Part shown: piece after piece, positions 31,201 to 40,981 of the stretch
Position numbering within the stretch: position 1 is the stretch's first letter
Layout of the letters: every line of letters begins with the position of its first letter
Source: Seminavis robusta
Lineage: Eukaryota; Bacillariophyta; Bacillariophyceae; Naviculales; Naviculaceae
Direction of reading: 5' to 3'
Length of the DNA: 64,000 bases
NCBI GenBank assembly: GCA_903772945.1
Contig: CAICTM010000075.1
Span: 1 to 64,000, forward strand
Translations under genes and position numbers: made by a program
Notes under the pieces: generated by a model
Database searches by the model: none
Told to the model about the DNA's origin: nothing
What the model saw: the letters and a program-made list of their open reading frames with translations, nothing else

Positions 31201-31402
31201 AAGCGGCAAGAGTGGAGTGATCACATGGGCATCCATTCCGCACAAGAGTTCTCTGAAGGGCGGTGCGTTTGGGTTTCCGGACCCCAACTATTTTGATACT
31301 TGCAATCGTGCGCTAGATGACCTTTGTGTCCCAAGCGCTGACCTGTTGTACCCTAATGGCTCCAAAAAAGACGACACGGCTCTTGCGCGTCGAAATGGGT
31401 AG
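28226..31402 (+). CDS. PARP-like ADP-ribosyltransferase fused to RING and Deltex C-terminal (DTC) domains
   Basis: The protein has 1058 residues from ATG 28226 (GAAGATGAAC). A low-complexity acidic/basic head (1-135) precedes a PARP-type catalytic domain (~200-350): H210 in YHYT, GEGVYVGNNPYAFRSYG with Y261, and E312 in DEMVLRDSRQVLPL. The Y250-to-Y261 spacing matches PARP1, so an H-Y-E triad is present. Two repeats of about 85 residues (~430-515 and ~585-675) look like degenerate homeodomain-like helices (W.S.NP.GPIDPELL.AA.AT). A Pro/Gln linker leads to a RING finger (CLLC...CGHKFHHGC...CPNC, ~849-905) and then a DTC domain (~912-1049: TYTITYTLPVGVQ, AYLPQNEQGD, IPHKSS, FGFPDPNYFD). RING-DTC modules ubiquitylate targets and bind or transfer ADP-ribose. 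This is probably a nuclear enzyme coupling the two modifications. Confidence 0.85.
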   Translation: MNNLGRGSTADKLDQLDLTRSSSNESAEKSTTRNSSSGGRRSVNASVSAFAVVEILDSDDDEQKENEEDNDKVVLEIPPRAAKRQRRVSTGTGDATNNANNTKQVALDAAIARRWQAQEDLALEQRKQQEEEAMHRGTSGRAFLLVQKVLAAFQEVLQEESSTDVHWKSLVQAVGKDDMVFLAEKMMQCQADFTTSTTSACGSSVEIAYHYTHQERLDSIRQDGLLSRTQIASNTNFQARHGAAFGEGVYVGNNPYAFRSYGDTGLLVAILKGNAATITDRSQIASLSPTVNTVIANKFQINRPQHSAGMDEMVLRDSRQVLPLIRFNKELIGDSCTLDHAGNALLFKLHIKMQQLIHTLFQSNNNSNNNNQKVPVLPTDFVQPSTHAMQWLSQQMAIRTRARLPVPRARRSSRAQQFSTPLGLAPPQPTMMSASNQALAKIVEWASKNPSGPIDPELLKAAQATGMSCNTIELSVQIARQRQLARNRRSSRRIPRASAIQAQVLMQTAQSSNPVGLSAPTVPAGAPQPTKMSAAAMNTTPNRKRHHPTITQNPTPAAPPAAPPQAQFQFPQATQMPVATATPAGAPQPVKMSAAAKQALANVVDWASKNPLGPIDPELLQAAEATWLLRANIEQAVQVARQRRTSRNTRRRIARASSIQAQVLMQAVPQSSNPVFPPANNKTPNRKRPHPTTQSAAPTQPQFPQTTQSAAPTQPQFPQTMPAAANNGAINSRFSRTSARKRAKAQTSVIPQQLIRTVTAPPPTTTITGQPQARTQTHQSPRAAPYASATGPPNATASAAANASTNIGSSAGLYSVLGTIPYHAPATLPSNQDNFARIRCLGDTSEECLLCHESLRVKGRSVRLIGCGHKFHHGCLVAVSNKDSANALRCPNCLVPTGEPQGKCPSGTMKVSSDMQQKLCVSHEQNSFGTYTITYTLPVGVQQVYHDNPGQLYAATERQAYLPQNEQGDKLLRRLKYAWTKGLVFKIGTSVTSGKSGVITWASIPHKSSLKGGAFGFPDPNYFDTCNRALDDLCVPSADLLYPNGSKKDDTALARRNG

Positions 31403-32972
31403 GACATTCACTTTTGCGGACGCTGCTACAGGCAGTTTTCACGTCAGGTTCGTCCAGATTCGACAAAAATGCTACTAGAAAATGCTATGCCTTCACACGT
31501 TGCCACGTGCATGGCCTTCCGGAGGGAAGAGGGATGGATTACGACGAACAACGATGGAGCAATCAAGCTAATCTGTAATCAGCATTGTTTGTGTCAGGGA
31601 AATGTTGACCGCGTTCCCGGCCCTTCCTTGGAGCCCATGAGGCACGGCACTCCACAGCCTTAGCTTGGCAACCGGTCCTTCGCTCAAGTCATTTTCCAGA
31701 TCGAAAATACATGTACTTGGCCGGCCGTGCACACCAATGTGTTCTATCACCGCATCGGCTCCTGATGCCACACTCAAGCGCATTTCTGAGTGTGAGGATC
31801 AATTTCCAGGCGATACAAATGAGTATGCATCGGTGGGATGGCATCGAAAACTGGGGGCGAATCCACCCCACGCCCCCAAGAAGTCTTTCGAATCAGATGG
31901 TGGCCATGGCCGGCTGGAAAAGTGCATGACTAGATGCCCTGATTCTCCTCGTCTTCGGACGCACGAGAAAAGTGAATTGAAAAGTTGGGCGGCACTTCCA
32001 CTTGGAAGGGCTCAAGTTTGCTGCTTGGATGTTGGGCGGGGGAACACATGAGTATAAACGGGGGCCCGACCCTCCATCTTCTTCCTGGAAGTAGGCTCGT
32101 TAAAGCCCAACAAAGATCTGAGCATGTCCAACGACATAACATTGGCCAGGAGCAGCACTGTGCAATCGGTCAAGGCCATATTCATGCGGATCGAGTCGAG
32201 CTACCAGACAATTGGGCATTTCAAACGTCTTTGATGCAACTTTTTCGTCTGATCAGTCCACTCGGTCCCGACAATCTCTAAAGCGTTCTTGTCCACCAGA
32301 ATGGACCAGTGCCACAACTATAACTACAGTAACGGTATACTACATAGCTATTGGTGTCCTGTTCGCGGACACATTTTGGGTGATCGTACAGTATTTAGTA
32401 TGAGCAGCCTCTCCACGTAGCTATAATAGCCTCGCCCTGCGTTCTTGGAAGGTGGTGTCATCCAGTCATGGAAAATTTAAAGCTTTGAGTCGTGGTTATC
32501 GCTTCGCCTTAATTCCATCTGGTTCCGTCATCGACAAACGTCAGTGAAAACGCTTCATCAAAGAGCACACCATCGACAACGAACAACGCAGACAACAACA
32601 CAACAACAACCAAGCATCGCAAGTGTCTTGTTGGGTGCTGTTTGGTGCTGTTTGGTAGTATACAGCACGAAATCAGCACTCATCAGCGGCTCAGTCTCGC
32701 CTCATCAGTGGCTCAGTCTCGCCTAATCATCCGTCGTTCGCGTCGTTTTTCAAAAATTTCAATCTGGAGGAATCCATCATGCGAAATTGGAGGTGGAAAA
32801 AATAGACACCACCATGATGAGCTCACTTTTTTGTTCAACCGGATTGCTAGAGTTGCATACCCAACCGAACAAGGAAGATTTTCGATTGTTGATAAGCCTA
32901 GGCCAGATCAACCCCCCCTACTTTCACTTACCCTTTCTATCCATCTTCTATTCAATACCTATCAATTGCAAA
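31403..32972. other. Intergenic region, no supported gene
   Basis: About 1.6 kb with several overlapping open frames on both strands (31568-32142) that match nothing I know and have no consistent start. From about 32540 the plus strand is CAACAA- and pyrimidine-rich and looks like the 5' leader of the next gene. Two near-copies of CATCAGTGGCTCAGTCTCGCC lie at about 32680-32722. Confidence 0.5.
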
Positions 32973-34748
32973 ATGAAGTTCACTTCTTCTATCATCAAGC
33001 TGCTCTCGTGGTCCATGACCACCGACAACACCAACAGCAACAACATGAAGACCCCCGTTCTCCAGGTCGCCAAGGAGATGACGGGAAACAACAACGACAT
33101 CAAGGATGTTCCTGCAGCAGAGGAAGTCCCAACATTCCAACTGGATGAGTTGGACAAAGATGTCGTCCAAACCGCGGCACTGTTGCACTCGTATGGAACG
33201 AGTCCTGATGTGGAGTTCCAGCAGCACGGTCTCTGCCTAGGTGCCTACGACCTTTCCCTGGTTCCTGCGGATCGGCATGGTCACTACGGATACGACAACA
33301 ACCAGCACCGGCCCAAAGGTTGTCGCATCCAACCCAGTCAATCAGCCAACGCTCACTGGAAGACTCATTACGGTCAAGACACCGAACGGAGCAATGGAAA
33401 CCGTTTATCCTTTGCTCCCGTCAACACTGTAATGGGGTACTCTTCTGACGAGAGCGAACAAGCTGAGAACCGTCGTGTCTATCGAGACATGAAGAAACAT
33501 GTGCCACAGGCCCACTACGAATTCTGGCAAGAAGCCCAACAACAATTCATTTCCGTCGGCACACAAACACCCCACGAACGCGTCTTGGATCTCGTGCAGT
33601 TGATTCAAGAGTACGGATACCAACAAGTGGCCAAATGGATCACCAACAGCCTATGGTTCCAAAGCGACAAAGCGTACCTACAACGCGCCAAACTGTACAT
33701 TCAAATTGATGCCGTGCATCAAGACCTCGAGGGACTTGTTCGTTTCATCCAGGCGAAGAAAGGAAACGACAAGCTAGTCTCGCACTGGTTCATGGTCAAC
33801 GAAAAGAACACTTACATGTTCGAACTCGCCATGTGCCACTTGCACCACGGCGGCATTCAGCGCAATGCCAACGACGAAATTTGCACCTTGAATACGCGAG
33901 AACAGATTGCCAATCGACGATTTGTCTATCGCAAGGTCAAGGACGTCTGCATGGAAGATGCAGCACCCGTAGAATTAGAACAACAACCAACAACAACTAA
34001 TGACGTCGAGACAATAGAAACAGTCTCGACCGTCGATGACGACAAGATGGCATCCGATGCCACAATCCTATGCGAAGCAGCGGTGGTTCCCACATGCACA
34101 GCAGTGATTCCATACTTTCAAAAGTGGCATGTGACACACTTCAAGATCAGTGTGCATGGACAACAGCCATTTGTATTGGAGATGCGAATGATGAATGGTG
34201 TGCTGCTTGGAGTGGTACCCAACGACATTCTCGCAGCCTTGATGAAGGATGGTGGAGACCTTGTCAAGGAAATGATGCGGCGGCACAAGACACTACGATT
34301 GGAGGCTGGCGTAACCTCAGATGATACGGATTATGAATTCGTGACTGGCGACGGAGTGGTAGCTGAAGAACCACTGGTCGAGGAAAAACAACAAGTCGAT
34401 GCTGAAGAACCACTGGTTGACAACCGAGTCGACGAGGAGGACAATGTGGACACAGCACAATCAACTTTGCGACGATCAAAGAGACGCATGGCGGCGATTG
34501 CATCTCAGAGAATCACAGAACAAATCAAGACGAAGCCACGACGGGTGGCAGTTCAACAACCTAGAATTAAACGTAGACGGGCGGCGGCCGCAAAGAAAAA
34601 GTCGACAAAGCCAAAGGTGAAGGGCAAGAAGAAGAAGACAACGACGACACAACCTGTGACGGACACACAGCAGCAAACAACAATTCAGACGACGACAACA
34701 TTTTCTGGACGGCAAGTCAGAAAGCCTGACCGGTACATTCCAGTCTAG
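32973..34748 (+). CDS. Hypothetical nuclear protein with a basic C-terminus
   Basis: The protein has 591 residues from ATG 32973 (GCAAAATGAAG), chosen because the upstream in-frame stretch is pyrimidine-rich leader sequence. The middle region has helical segments, including HYEFWQEAQQQFISVGTQ, LVQLIQEYGYQQVAKWITNSLWF and YFQKWHVTHFKISVHGQQ. The last 100 residues are strongly basic with likely nuclear localisation signals (LRRSKRRMAAIASQR, IKRRRAAAAKKKSTKPK) and end in SGRQVRKPDRYIPV. There are two copies of the phrase AEEPLV(D/E). I recognise no family. A chromatin or DNA-binding role is only a guess from composition. Confidence 0.6.
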   Translation: MKFTSSIIKLLSWSMTTDNTNSNNMKTPVLQVAKEMTGNNNDIKDVPAAEEVPTFQLDELDKDVVQTAALLHSYGTSPDVEFQQHGLCLGAYDLSLVPADRHGHYGYDNNQHRPKGCRIQPSQSANAHWKTHYGQDTERSNGNRLSFAPVNTVMGYSSDESEQAENRRVYRDMKKHVPQAHYEFWQEAQQQFISVGTQTPHERVLDLVQLIQEYGYQQVAKWITNSLWFQSDKAYLQRAKLYIQIDAVHQDLEGLVRFIQAKKGNDKLVSHWFMVNEKNTYMFELAMCHLHHGGIQRNANDEICTLNTREQIANRRFVYRKVKDVCMEDAAPVELEQQPTTTNDVETIETVSTVDDDKMASDATILCEAAVVPTCTAVIPYFQKWHVTHFKISVHGQQPFVLEMRMMNGVLLGVVPNDILAALMKDGGDLVKEMMRRHKTLRLEAGVTSDDTDYEFVTGDGVVAEEPLVEEKQQVDAEEPLVDNRVDEEDNVDTAQSTLRRSKRRMAAIASQRITEQIKTKPRRVAVQQPRIKRRRAAAAKKKSTKPKVKGKKKKTTTTQPVTDTQQQTTIQTTTTFSGRQVRKPDRYIPV

Positions 34749-35155
34749 GACAACAGGTAAGTAAGTGGGGACGTCGACGACGGATTGGGGGGACTAACAC
34801 AATACAATACACAATGAGCAAGCATCTGGTGGGGTGCAGGGCTATACAACAATTTTGCGGAGATGAATACAGTTGGTTCAATTGAAGGGTCACATCAAAG
34901 GTAGCCAGGTTTGTGGTTCCTGTGCTAGGCAGCCTCTATTGCAGAGTGCTTGTCCGAACGTCCTCCACGCGACGAAAGTCCAAAGTTAATACCTGTGACA
35001 CCCGACAACCAACCTCAATCATTGTTGATGCTATTCTACAATCTTAAATACAACCAAACATAAACATAGAACAATAACACATAGTAGAGATTCCATTTAC
35101 CAACAAAATCATGGCTTTATTCTTTACAGTAGTTGTAGTCGTACTAGCTAGTAGT
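34749..35155. other. Intergenic region, no supported gene
   Basis: About 400 bp downstream of the basic protein. No gene and no repeat beyond a GTAAGTAAGT run. Confidence 0.4.
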
Positions 35156-35860
35156 TCAAAACCATAGTTGCATCCCTTGTAGGGCAAGCTCTGGATCTTT
35201 GAATCCCTCAAAACTGTCCCGGTTGTGTCCAAGTCGCTTCGCATTCACCTTCGGGTAGCATGTCACCGAGTCGAGTCTGTCCTCACTGTGAGTCTCCAAA
35301 GTCTCTGGATTGAGGCTGTAGGGCAGCCCAGCCTGGCACAAGGCCATCAGCTTGCCACCAAATGAAACCGCATGAGTGTTTGCCGCTTTCATTGTCTCAG
35401 TCCGAAAGGCAGCTCCAAGCACGCGTGGTATCAGAGGAGGGGTTGGAGGATCCGCATTGATGCCCTCTTCGGGAGGAGAAGAGGGAAGGACGTCCACGAG
35501 GTGTTGTTCCAAAGGTGCCGCGCTTGGCAAACTTTTGCTCCTTTAGTTCCTTCGTGAAGCCCTTGGTCTGAACGAACCTAGCTAGATCGAAAGGACATTT
35601 CTCGTTTTGCGCCAGATGCCACCTTAATGTCCAACGTGAATTGAATCTGGGAAACCAAGCCGTCCGCGTCTACCAACATCTGCCACTCTTTCGTCCCCAA
35701 CTCCCATCTTTCCAACCCCATTTCGGAATAGCGTGCCACGCAAGTTATCAGGGATGTTACCCTCAATTTCTTTGATATCATAGATTGATTCACCTGTGTC
35801 GCTGTCTATCAACATCGGATCGAAGGAGGGCGATTCGTACGAGGGTCACGTCCGTCGCCA
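35156..35860 (-). pseudogene. Carotenoid cleavage dioxygenase, decayed fragment
   Basis: Three neighbouring minus-strand frames carry successive parts of a carotenoid oxygenase. SYESPSFDPMLID...EGNIPDNLRGTLFRNG is at about 35860-35720. DADGLVSQIQF and then FVQTKGFTKELKEQKFAKRGTFGT are at about 35680-35515. FRTETMKAANTHAVSFGGKL, MALCQAGLPYSLNPETLE and TCYPKVNAK lie at about 35410-35230. Intact enzymes cleave carotenoids with an Fe(II) held by four His; those later blocks are missing. At least three frame changes occur, near 35700, 35577 and 35510, and the frame ends at 35156, well short of the usual ~500 residues. Introns could explain one break, not all. This is a host gene in decay. Confidence 0.75.
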
Positions 35861-35927
35861 ATCCGACACAAAGTACACGTAGGTCCTACGATCTTAGCAA
35901 AAAGTGACTGAATTAAATAAGTTTTAC

Positions 35928-36308
35928 TCATGATCGCATGTGCCTCGTCCCAGCTATGATTCGGGATCTTCCTTGGTCTCTTAAGCCACTTTTAGCTTTG
36001 GTGTCAGAGGTTTCAACAGAGGCGAGTTGCTTAGCCACTTTTAGCTTTGGTGTCAGAGGTTTCGACAGAGGCGAGTTGCTTGTAGGACCAATTTGCCAGA
36101 AATCTCGTTCACTGGTCGGTTCTGGGCTACTGGAGAGTGGAATAGCCTTGAGATTATCCATATGGGTATCCTCTGTGGCATAATGGATCCTAGAACTGGT
36201 TGTTCGAGTGGCAAAACGGCTTGCTGGAGGGGATACCGTCGCAACGTAAAGGCGGCCGCATTGGATATTGGTACCTGGTAAAAGGAAAACTTCTCTTGCT
36301 CGAGGCAT
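35928..36308 (-). pseudogene. Possible 5' (leader) part of the carotenoid dioxygenase pseudogene
   Basis: The frame has 126 residues from ATG 36308. It is Ser/Thr/Arg-rich at first (REVFLLPGTNIQCGRLY), which could be a targeting leader, and lies directly upstream of the dioxygenase fragment on the same strand. A 49-bp tandem duplication (35984-36081) shifts the frame inside it, so the C-terminal third is scrambled. The link to the dioxygenase is inferred from position only. Confidence 0.3.
35984..36081. repeat. 49-bp tandem duplication
   Basis: Two adjacent 49-bp copies beginning AGCCACTTTTAGCTTTGGTG differ at one base (CAACAGAGG against CGACAGAGG). Forty-nine is not a multiple of three, so any coding frame through it is shifted. 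Confidence 0.95.
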
Positions 36309-37694
36309 GCTGCTTTTCAGTTTCTGTGCAAGGGTCCAGTTCGAATCATTTGTGAGAGGTGAAGATTTACTGAGGAGTGCTCGTTTGGGGGGAACTTGCT
36401 AGCTTGCGAGATCGTCTTACTAGCTGGATATGATGAGTACCTTGTGTAAGTCCTACCACCAACGGTGCAATTTGGTGGAGTGTCGTAGCCGCACCCGCGA
36501 AGCTTGAGGTGTCAAGTGTCAAGGGAGCTCCAATGCAAACAAAAGGTCCACAGTGGGTGTGATGTCCGGGTCGCCAGATCAAATGTGACTGGTTCATTTT
36601 TTCCTTGAGTACCGATCAAGATTCCGTTCAATCACACTCCCATGCAAACGCCATCACCGCTGTGCATTGATACCGGTACTAGTAGCAATCAAGGATTTGC
36701 ATGAGCCTGCGATAGTGAACCTGGCCAAGCACCAAGGTATGGTATCGAGTGCTTCTCTTGGTGGATGAAGTTTGTTGCTACAGCAGTTTCAAAGTTATGA
36801 GGGGCTCAAAGTGTTTCAGAGAATTTCGTCATGACGACCATAACAGGAATGAATCGAATCAAAAACATGGTAATCGTCGAATCGAATGAATACAGCATAG
36901 GGATCGAAGTGTTGCGCTACTCATTGACCTGACCATCAAGATCGCTTGGCTCCGTTGGAAAAAGGAGATGAAAAAGATCTGAAAAGAAGCTGGCTCTCTA
37001 GTCCATTGACTATTGTTGATCTCTTTTTGAATACCCACCAGCAATGCTTTGAGTACGGTAGCTAGCCACCAAGCAAGATTGCAAACTATTCGTAGACTAA
37101 GATTCAATGGCCGACTCCACAAGGCAACGTACAAAGCAGTCAGGGATTGCTACAACCAGGAACATCTGGCGATGTTTCACAATCAGGTTTCAGCCAGCCA
37201 GTCTTGAGTTTCAACCCACCCACACTTTTTGGCTCGTTAGCCCTAGTAGCATGCTGCGATCGAGACAGAAAGAAAAATTGTGGTACCAAACCCTGCTAGC
37301 TAGCTAGCTAGCTTTAACTTCTTTTGAAGTGAGATCTGTTCTTTGGGGGTCGTCCCGGAGTGGTGAGGAGTGCAGGTTCTCTCCCGGGATAGTATTTTAA
37401 AATAGTATCTTGATTAAAACAGTAGAGTCAGGGCTAAGGGCTCATCGGATCTGTTCGCACAAGATCCAGAAAGATCTTGGAAAGTACGCAACGAGCACTC
37501 CTCAGAGTGGGAGCTTCTGGTGAAATCAATAAAACTTGATAAGCCTCTCTCGCCGAATGCTGGGAGAGAAAGCATATTCGAACGATCGGTCGTCAGCCTG
37601 CGGCCCGATGGGTCGTCATTTTGGATACAAGACACCGTTGGTCCCTTTCTTCCAAAGGCTCACAATTTACGAAGAGCACAAAGCAGAAAGAAAA
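36309..37694. other. Intergenic region, no supported gene
   Basis: About 1.4 kb without a credible gene. A CTAG tetranucleotide run lies at 37297-37313. The last 150 bp are probably the leader of the monooxygenase gene; its frame is open upstream, but that part shows no conserved features. Confidence 0.45.
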
Positions 37695-39404
37695 ATGAAG
37701 CTCATGAAGATTACTATCAGTCTCTTGTGCGCAGCAGGCGCATCTGCATTCCCTCAGTATGCTGCAAAGATACCCAACGGATATGGTGTCCCCAATCCAG
37801 GTCCACAAGGAGGTATTTGGGCTGGTGTTGGGCATGTGAGAACTGCTGGAGGAGGTGACCGCAACTCTTTTGGTCTAGACTTTGCTGCCAATGGATTTGA
37901 ATGGACCACAGCTCTTTGTGAAGCTGATTCAGATGGTGATGGGAGGTCCAATGGTGAAGAGCTTGGAGACCCCAACTGTGAATGGTCAGAAGGAGAAGAA
38001 CCTGCTGGTCCTGCTTTGTCGCACCCTGGCATTGCCGATGAAGCAAAAGAAGTTGCGACTATCAATGAGTGTGACAACTATGTAGCTCCTGATGATGAGA
38101 TTACAATGGATATTTCCTTCTCGGTACCCACGGAAATGGATGAAACACAGACTCATTACATTTGTGAGCAGAAGCTCGTGGATGTTCCTGCTAAGGAATT
38201 GTTGCACAAGGTCAAGCATGGCGTCCTCTTGGATAATGCAAATGTCTTACACCACATGTTTGTCTACATTTGCCCTGAAGGTTACAATAGCATCGATGGG
38301 GACAAAGTAGGCCAGGGACCATATGACTGTTCCGGGAATGAAAGTGGGTGCATCCAAGTTGGTGGTTGGGCCGTTGGGCCTCACGAATCCTGCAATCCTC
38401 CCAATGTGGGCAATGAGTTGGACTTTTCTGGATTGGATCAAATTGTGGTCAAGATTCAAGCTCACTACGACAATGCTATGGGGACTCCCCAGCAAGATCA
38501 ATCAGGGATTCGATTGCACATGACACCTACACTTCGTCCTTTGATTGGAGAGAACCTTGCAACAGGCATGGTGCAAGTTGACATTGACTTTTTGATCCCC
38601 CCACAACAGACAAACTATCCTCTTACAAGCATTTGCCCAACAGCCATTACAGAGCACCTGAATGGTCCAGTGTACGTGTATGCCTTCACACCACACATGC
38701 ATCTCTATGGAAAGGCCTTGGTAACTGAGCATTATCGTTGTGGTAAAAAGATTGGCGAACTGGGCCGCATCAACAGGTACGAATTTGATAACCAGCAGAC
38801 CTACAGTTTGAACCCTCCACTGAAGATTCTACCTGGTGATTCCTTTGTCACTACCTGTGAATATGACACAACTGGAATAGACTTTGATGTTGTCGGCGGG
38901 CCCGAGACATCGGATGAAATGTGCCTCAATTTCCTTTCTATCTATCCCAAGCCAGGGACAGCCAAGGTCCCAACCCTCTTGGCCGGCTGCTTCTCTTTTG
39001 AGAATGGCATCAAGATGGACGGCCGTGAAGTTTCTGTGCGCGTTGCCATAGGTGACCGTAATCGGGATATGGTTACTCGCGACTTTATCAGTGATCCAAA
39101 GGCGTCCTTTGGTTCTTGCTGTGCTGCCAACAACTGCGAGGAACTGTACATTGCAGAGGTCAATGAAGCTTGCGGAGTTGATGCTGACTGTGCCAACAGC
39201 TTGGTTTGCGCGGGAGGCCTCTGCGACTATACCGGTACACCCGAAGATCAAGATCAGTCCTCGCCCGATGAAACCAGCGATGCAGCTGCGGATTCACTTG
39301 TTCAGTCCTTGGCCGGTGAAGCCAGTGGTGCAGCAGCTATTGGAAATGCCGTGGTTTCTCTAATTGTTCTTGCCAGTCTCATTGGTGGGTGTTTCACTGT
39401 CTAG
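37695..39404 (+). CDS. Secreted temptin-domain copper type II monooxygenase-like protein (paralogue 2)
   Basis: The protein has 569 residues from ATG 37695 (GAAAAATGAAG). The first residues form a signal peptide (MKLMKITISLLCAAGASAFP). The architecture is the same as 24608-26260: a temptin-like region with DSDGDGRSNGEELGD, then HHM at 186-188, H257 (AHYDN), H334-x-H336 (PHMHLYG) and M409 (EMC). Every copper ligand is present and offset by exactly one residue from paralogue 1. The C-terminus has the Cys-rich segment CGVDADCANSLVCAGGLC, an acidic Ser-rich linker longer than in paralogue 1, and a hydrophobic tail suited to GPI anchoring. Paralogue 1 lies 11.4 kb away on the opposite strand, so a local inverted duplication is likely. 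Substrate unknown. Confidence 0.85.
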   Translation: MKLMKITISLLCAAGASAFPQYAAKIPNGYGVPNPGPQGGIWAGVGHVRTAGGGDRNSFGLDFAANGFEWTTALCEADSDGDGRSNGEELGDPNCEWSEGEEPAGPALSHPGIADEAKEVATINECDNYVAPDDEITMDISFSVPTEMDETQTHYICEQKLVDVPAKELLHKVKHGVLLDNANVLHHMFVYICPEGYNSIDGDKVGQGPYDCSGNESGCIQVGGWAVGPHESCNPPNVGNELDFSGLDQIVVKIQAHYDNAMGTPQQDQSGIRLHMTPTLRPLIGENLATGMVQVDIDFLIPPQQTNYPLTSICPTAITEHLNGPVYVYAFTPHMHLYGKALVTEHYRCGKKIGELGRINRYEFDNQQTYSLNPPLKILPGDSFVTTCEYDTTGIDFDVVGGPETSDEMCLNFLSIYPKPGTAKVPTLLAGCFSFENGIKMDGREVSVRVAIGDRNRDMVTRDFISDPKASFGSCCAANNCEELYIAEVNEACGVDADCANSLVCAGGLCDYTGTPEDQDQSSPDETSDAAADSLVQSLAGEASGAAAIGNAVVSLIVLASLIGGCFTV

Positions 39405-40981
39405 CTAGAAGGTGTGGTGCAAACTAGTAATGCGAAGAAATGATACGATTTGTGTTGCTTTACTATACCGTCATTGTCTGCCACTGGGCTTGGCCATTCG
39501 AAGCTCAGCGTGTAGATGAGCGCTGTGATATAACCGAAGGCCAGTGCCTCTTCTCTGACTAGTCATGCCATTGAAAAAAGTTGCCGTGCTGACAGCGACG
39601 TGGCCAGGACCTGAGAGCCCCTCGCTCTTTCTACTGCATGCCCGCAATAGGCAGGGCCTTGATGTGGGGAGAGGAACAAGCTTGGTCCCTGCTGCCTGCT
39701 GTACGAACCTCCCTCGTGAAATCACTGGAGGAGGGGCGAGCGAGCGAGCGAGCGAATGCTGAAAGCCAGCTTTAGAAAGCACCGTTCTCTTACCTCTTGC
39801 CAAACCACTTCCAGAGTGAGCAAGAAAGGAAAGTCCTCGGAAGGGTGATTGCATAACTTGAAGTCAGGGGCATGGCTGAGCCAGCCTCCTACTGTAGGTT
39901 TCTTTGTTCTCCTGCAACAGCCTCTGCCATCATGCTTGTAAGGGAAATAATCGGCCTCTGCCAGTCGACAGCTTGCCTGCAGAAAACATGCCTATGGTTC
40001 TCTTGGCTAACCACTTGAGAGAGAAAAGAAGGATGGAAGGGCTTCCTTGCCGGGAGTGGGGCTCACAAACTTGCAATTGGAGTCTAGAGCTACATGTATA
40101 GCAGTCTCGATAGCAATAGCATGCGGAGAAAGCATGAAGCCAAGGCAAAAAGTCAAGTTCGTGGGTGGTTCTTTTTAGTTCTGTTTTCTGCGTCCAGCAC
40201 CGAGGAACACCTTGATCAGAGAACCAGGATCTTGCTTCAGTCACACGTACCTCTTGCTCCCTGCTTGCACTATGATACTAGCTAGCTAGAAGACAGTTTT
40301 AGAGGGTAGTTCCGGTTAATATAAGGTTAAAGTTATGTTTTACTCGAGGAAGTACTCTGTTGACTGGATCGGAGTTGGCAACTACTGTACTCACGGAGAC
40401 ACGGAGGCTTTCACGTGAAGTATGATGTGAGAAGCGTAAGACGACTTGTAATTATTTCTGGGACCACGCAATTAGCGGCCTTAGTCGTATAGCCCTCACT
40501 CGGCGATGTCGGTAGCTTGAGCTTGATTCCGTAGTTGAAGGTCGGTCGTAGCTGTTTAAATCCAGGGGAACTTGTGTAGACTTGAACATCCACCGAATCG
40601 TCAATGACATAATTTTGTTAAAGGAAAGGATGCCTTGCTTGTTCCTTGCCGACCTTGAACTTTTCTTCTCCTTTAATTGCACGTGTTGCAGGTGATTCTT
40701 CAATGACCGCAAGTTCAATCAATGTTACTGCCCCTGCTAGAGTCTGCGCTGTTCAATCGTTCATCTCTGAGCGAGTGAGTGGCGAGCAGACTAGCTCAGC
40801 TGTGCTGGTTAGAGGCTGACAATCGAGAAGCTGGTTGTTGGCCACCTCAATCCTCAAGATCTCATAAACTCATAAACCAAGCCAAGTCAAGTCAAGTCAA
40901 ACCCAACCCATCGCCTCAACTCGACTCTCTACTAACATACACCCACACTACCTCTTCAGTATAATCAAATACTGCATCACC
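39405..40981. other. Intergenic region, no supported gene
   Basis: About 1.6 kb. A GAGCGAGCGAGCGAGCGAA run lies near 39736 and an AAGTCAAGTCAAGTCAA run near 40885. The last 80 bp are pyrimidine-rich and look like the leader of the next gene. No credible coding region. Confidence 0.5.

Noticed and set aside
31568-32142. Overlapping frames on both strands downstream of the PARP-Deltex gene
   Set aside because: Frames change every 150-200 bp, none has a recognisable domain, and opposite-strand frames overlap fully.
34700-34800. Possible retroelement origin of the 591-residue basic protein (tail like an integrase-RT linker; GTAAGTAAGT and GTCGACGAC shared with the copia remnant's 3' flank)
   Set aside because: No RT, integrase, protease or Gag feature is visible in the protein; the shared strings are short and low in complexity.
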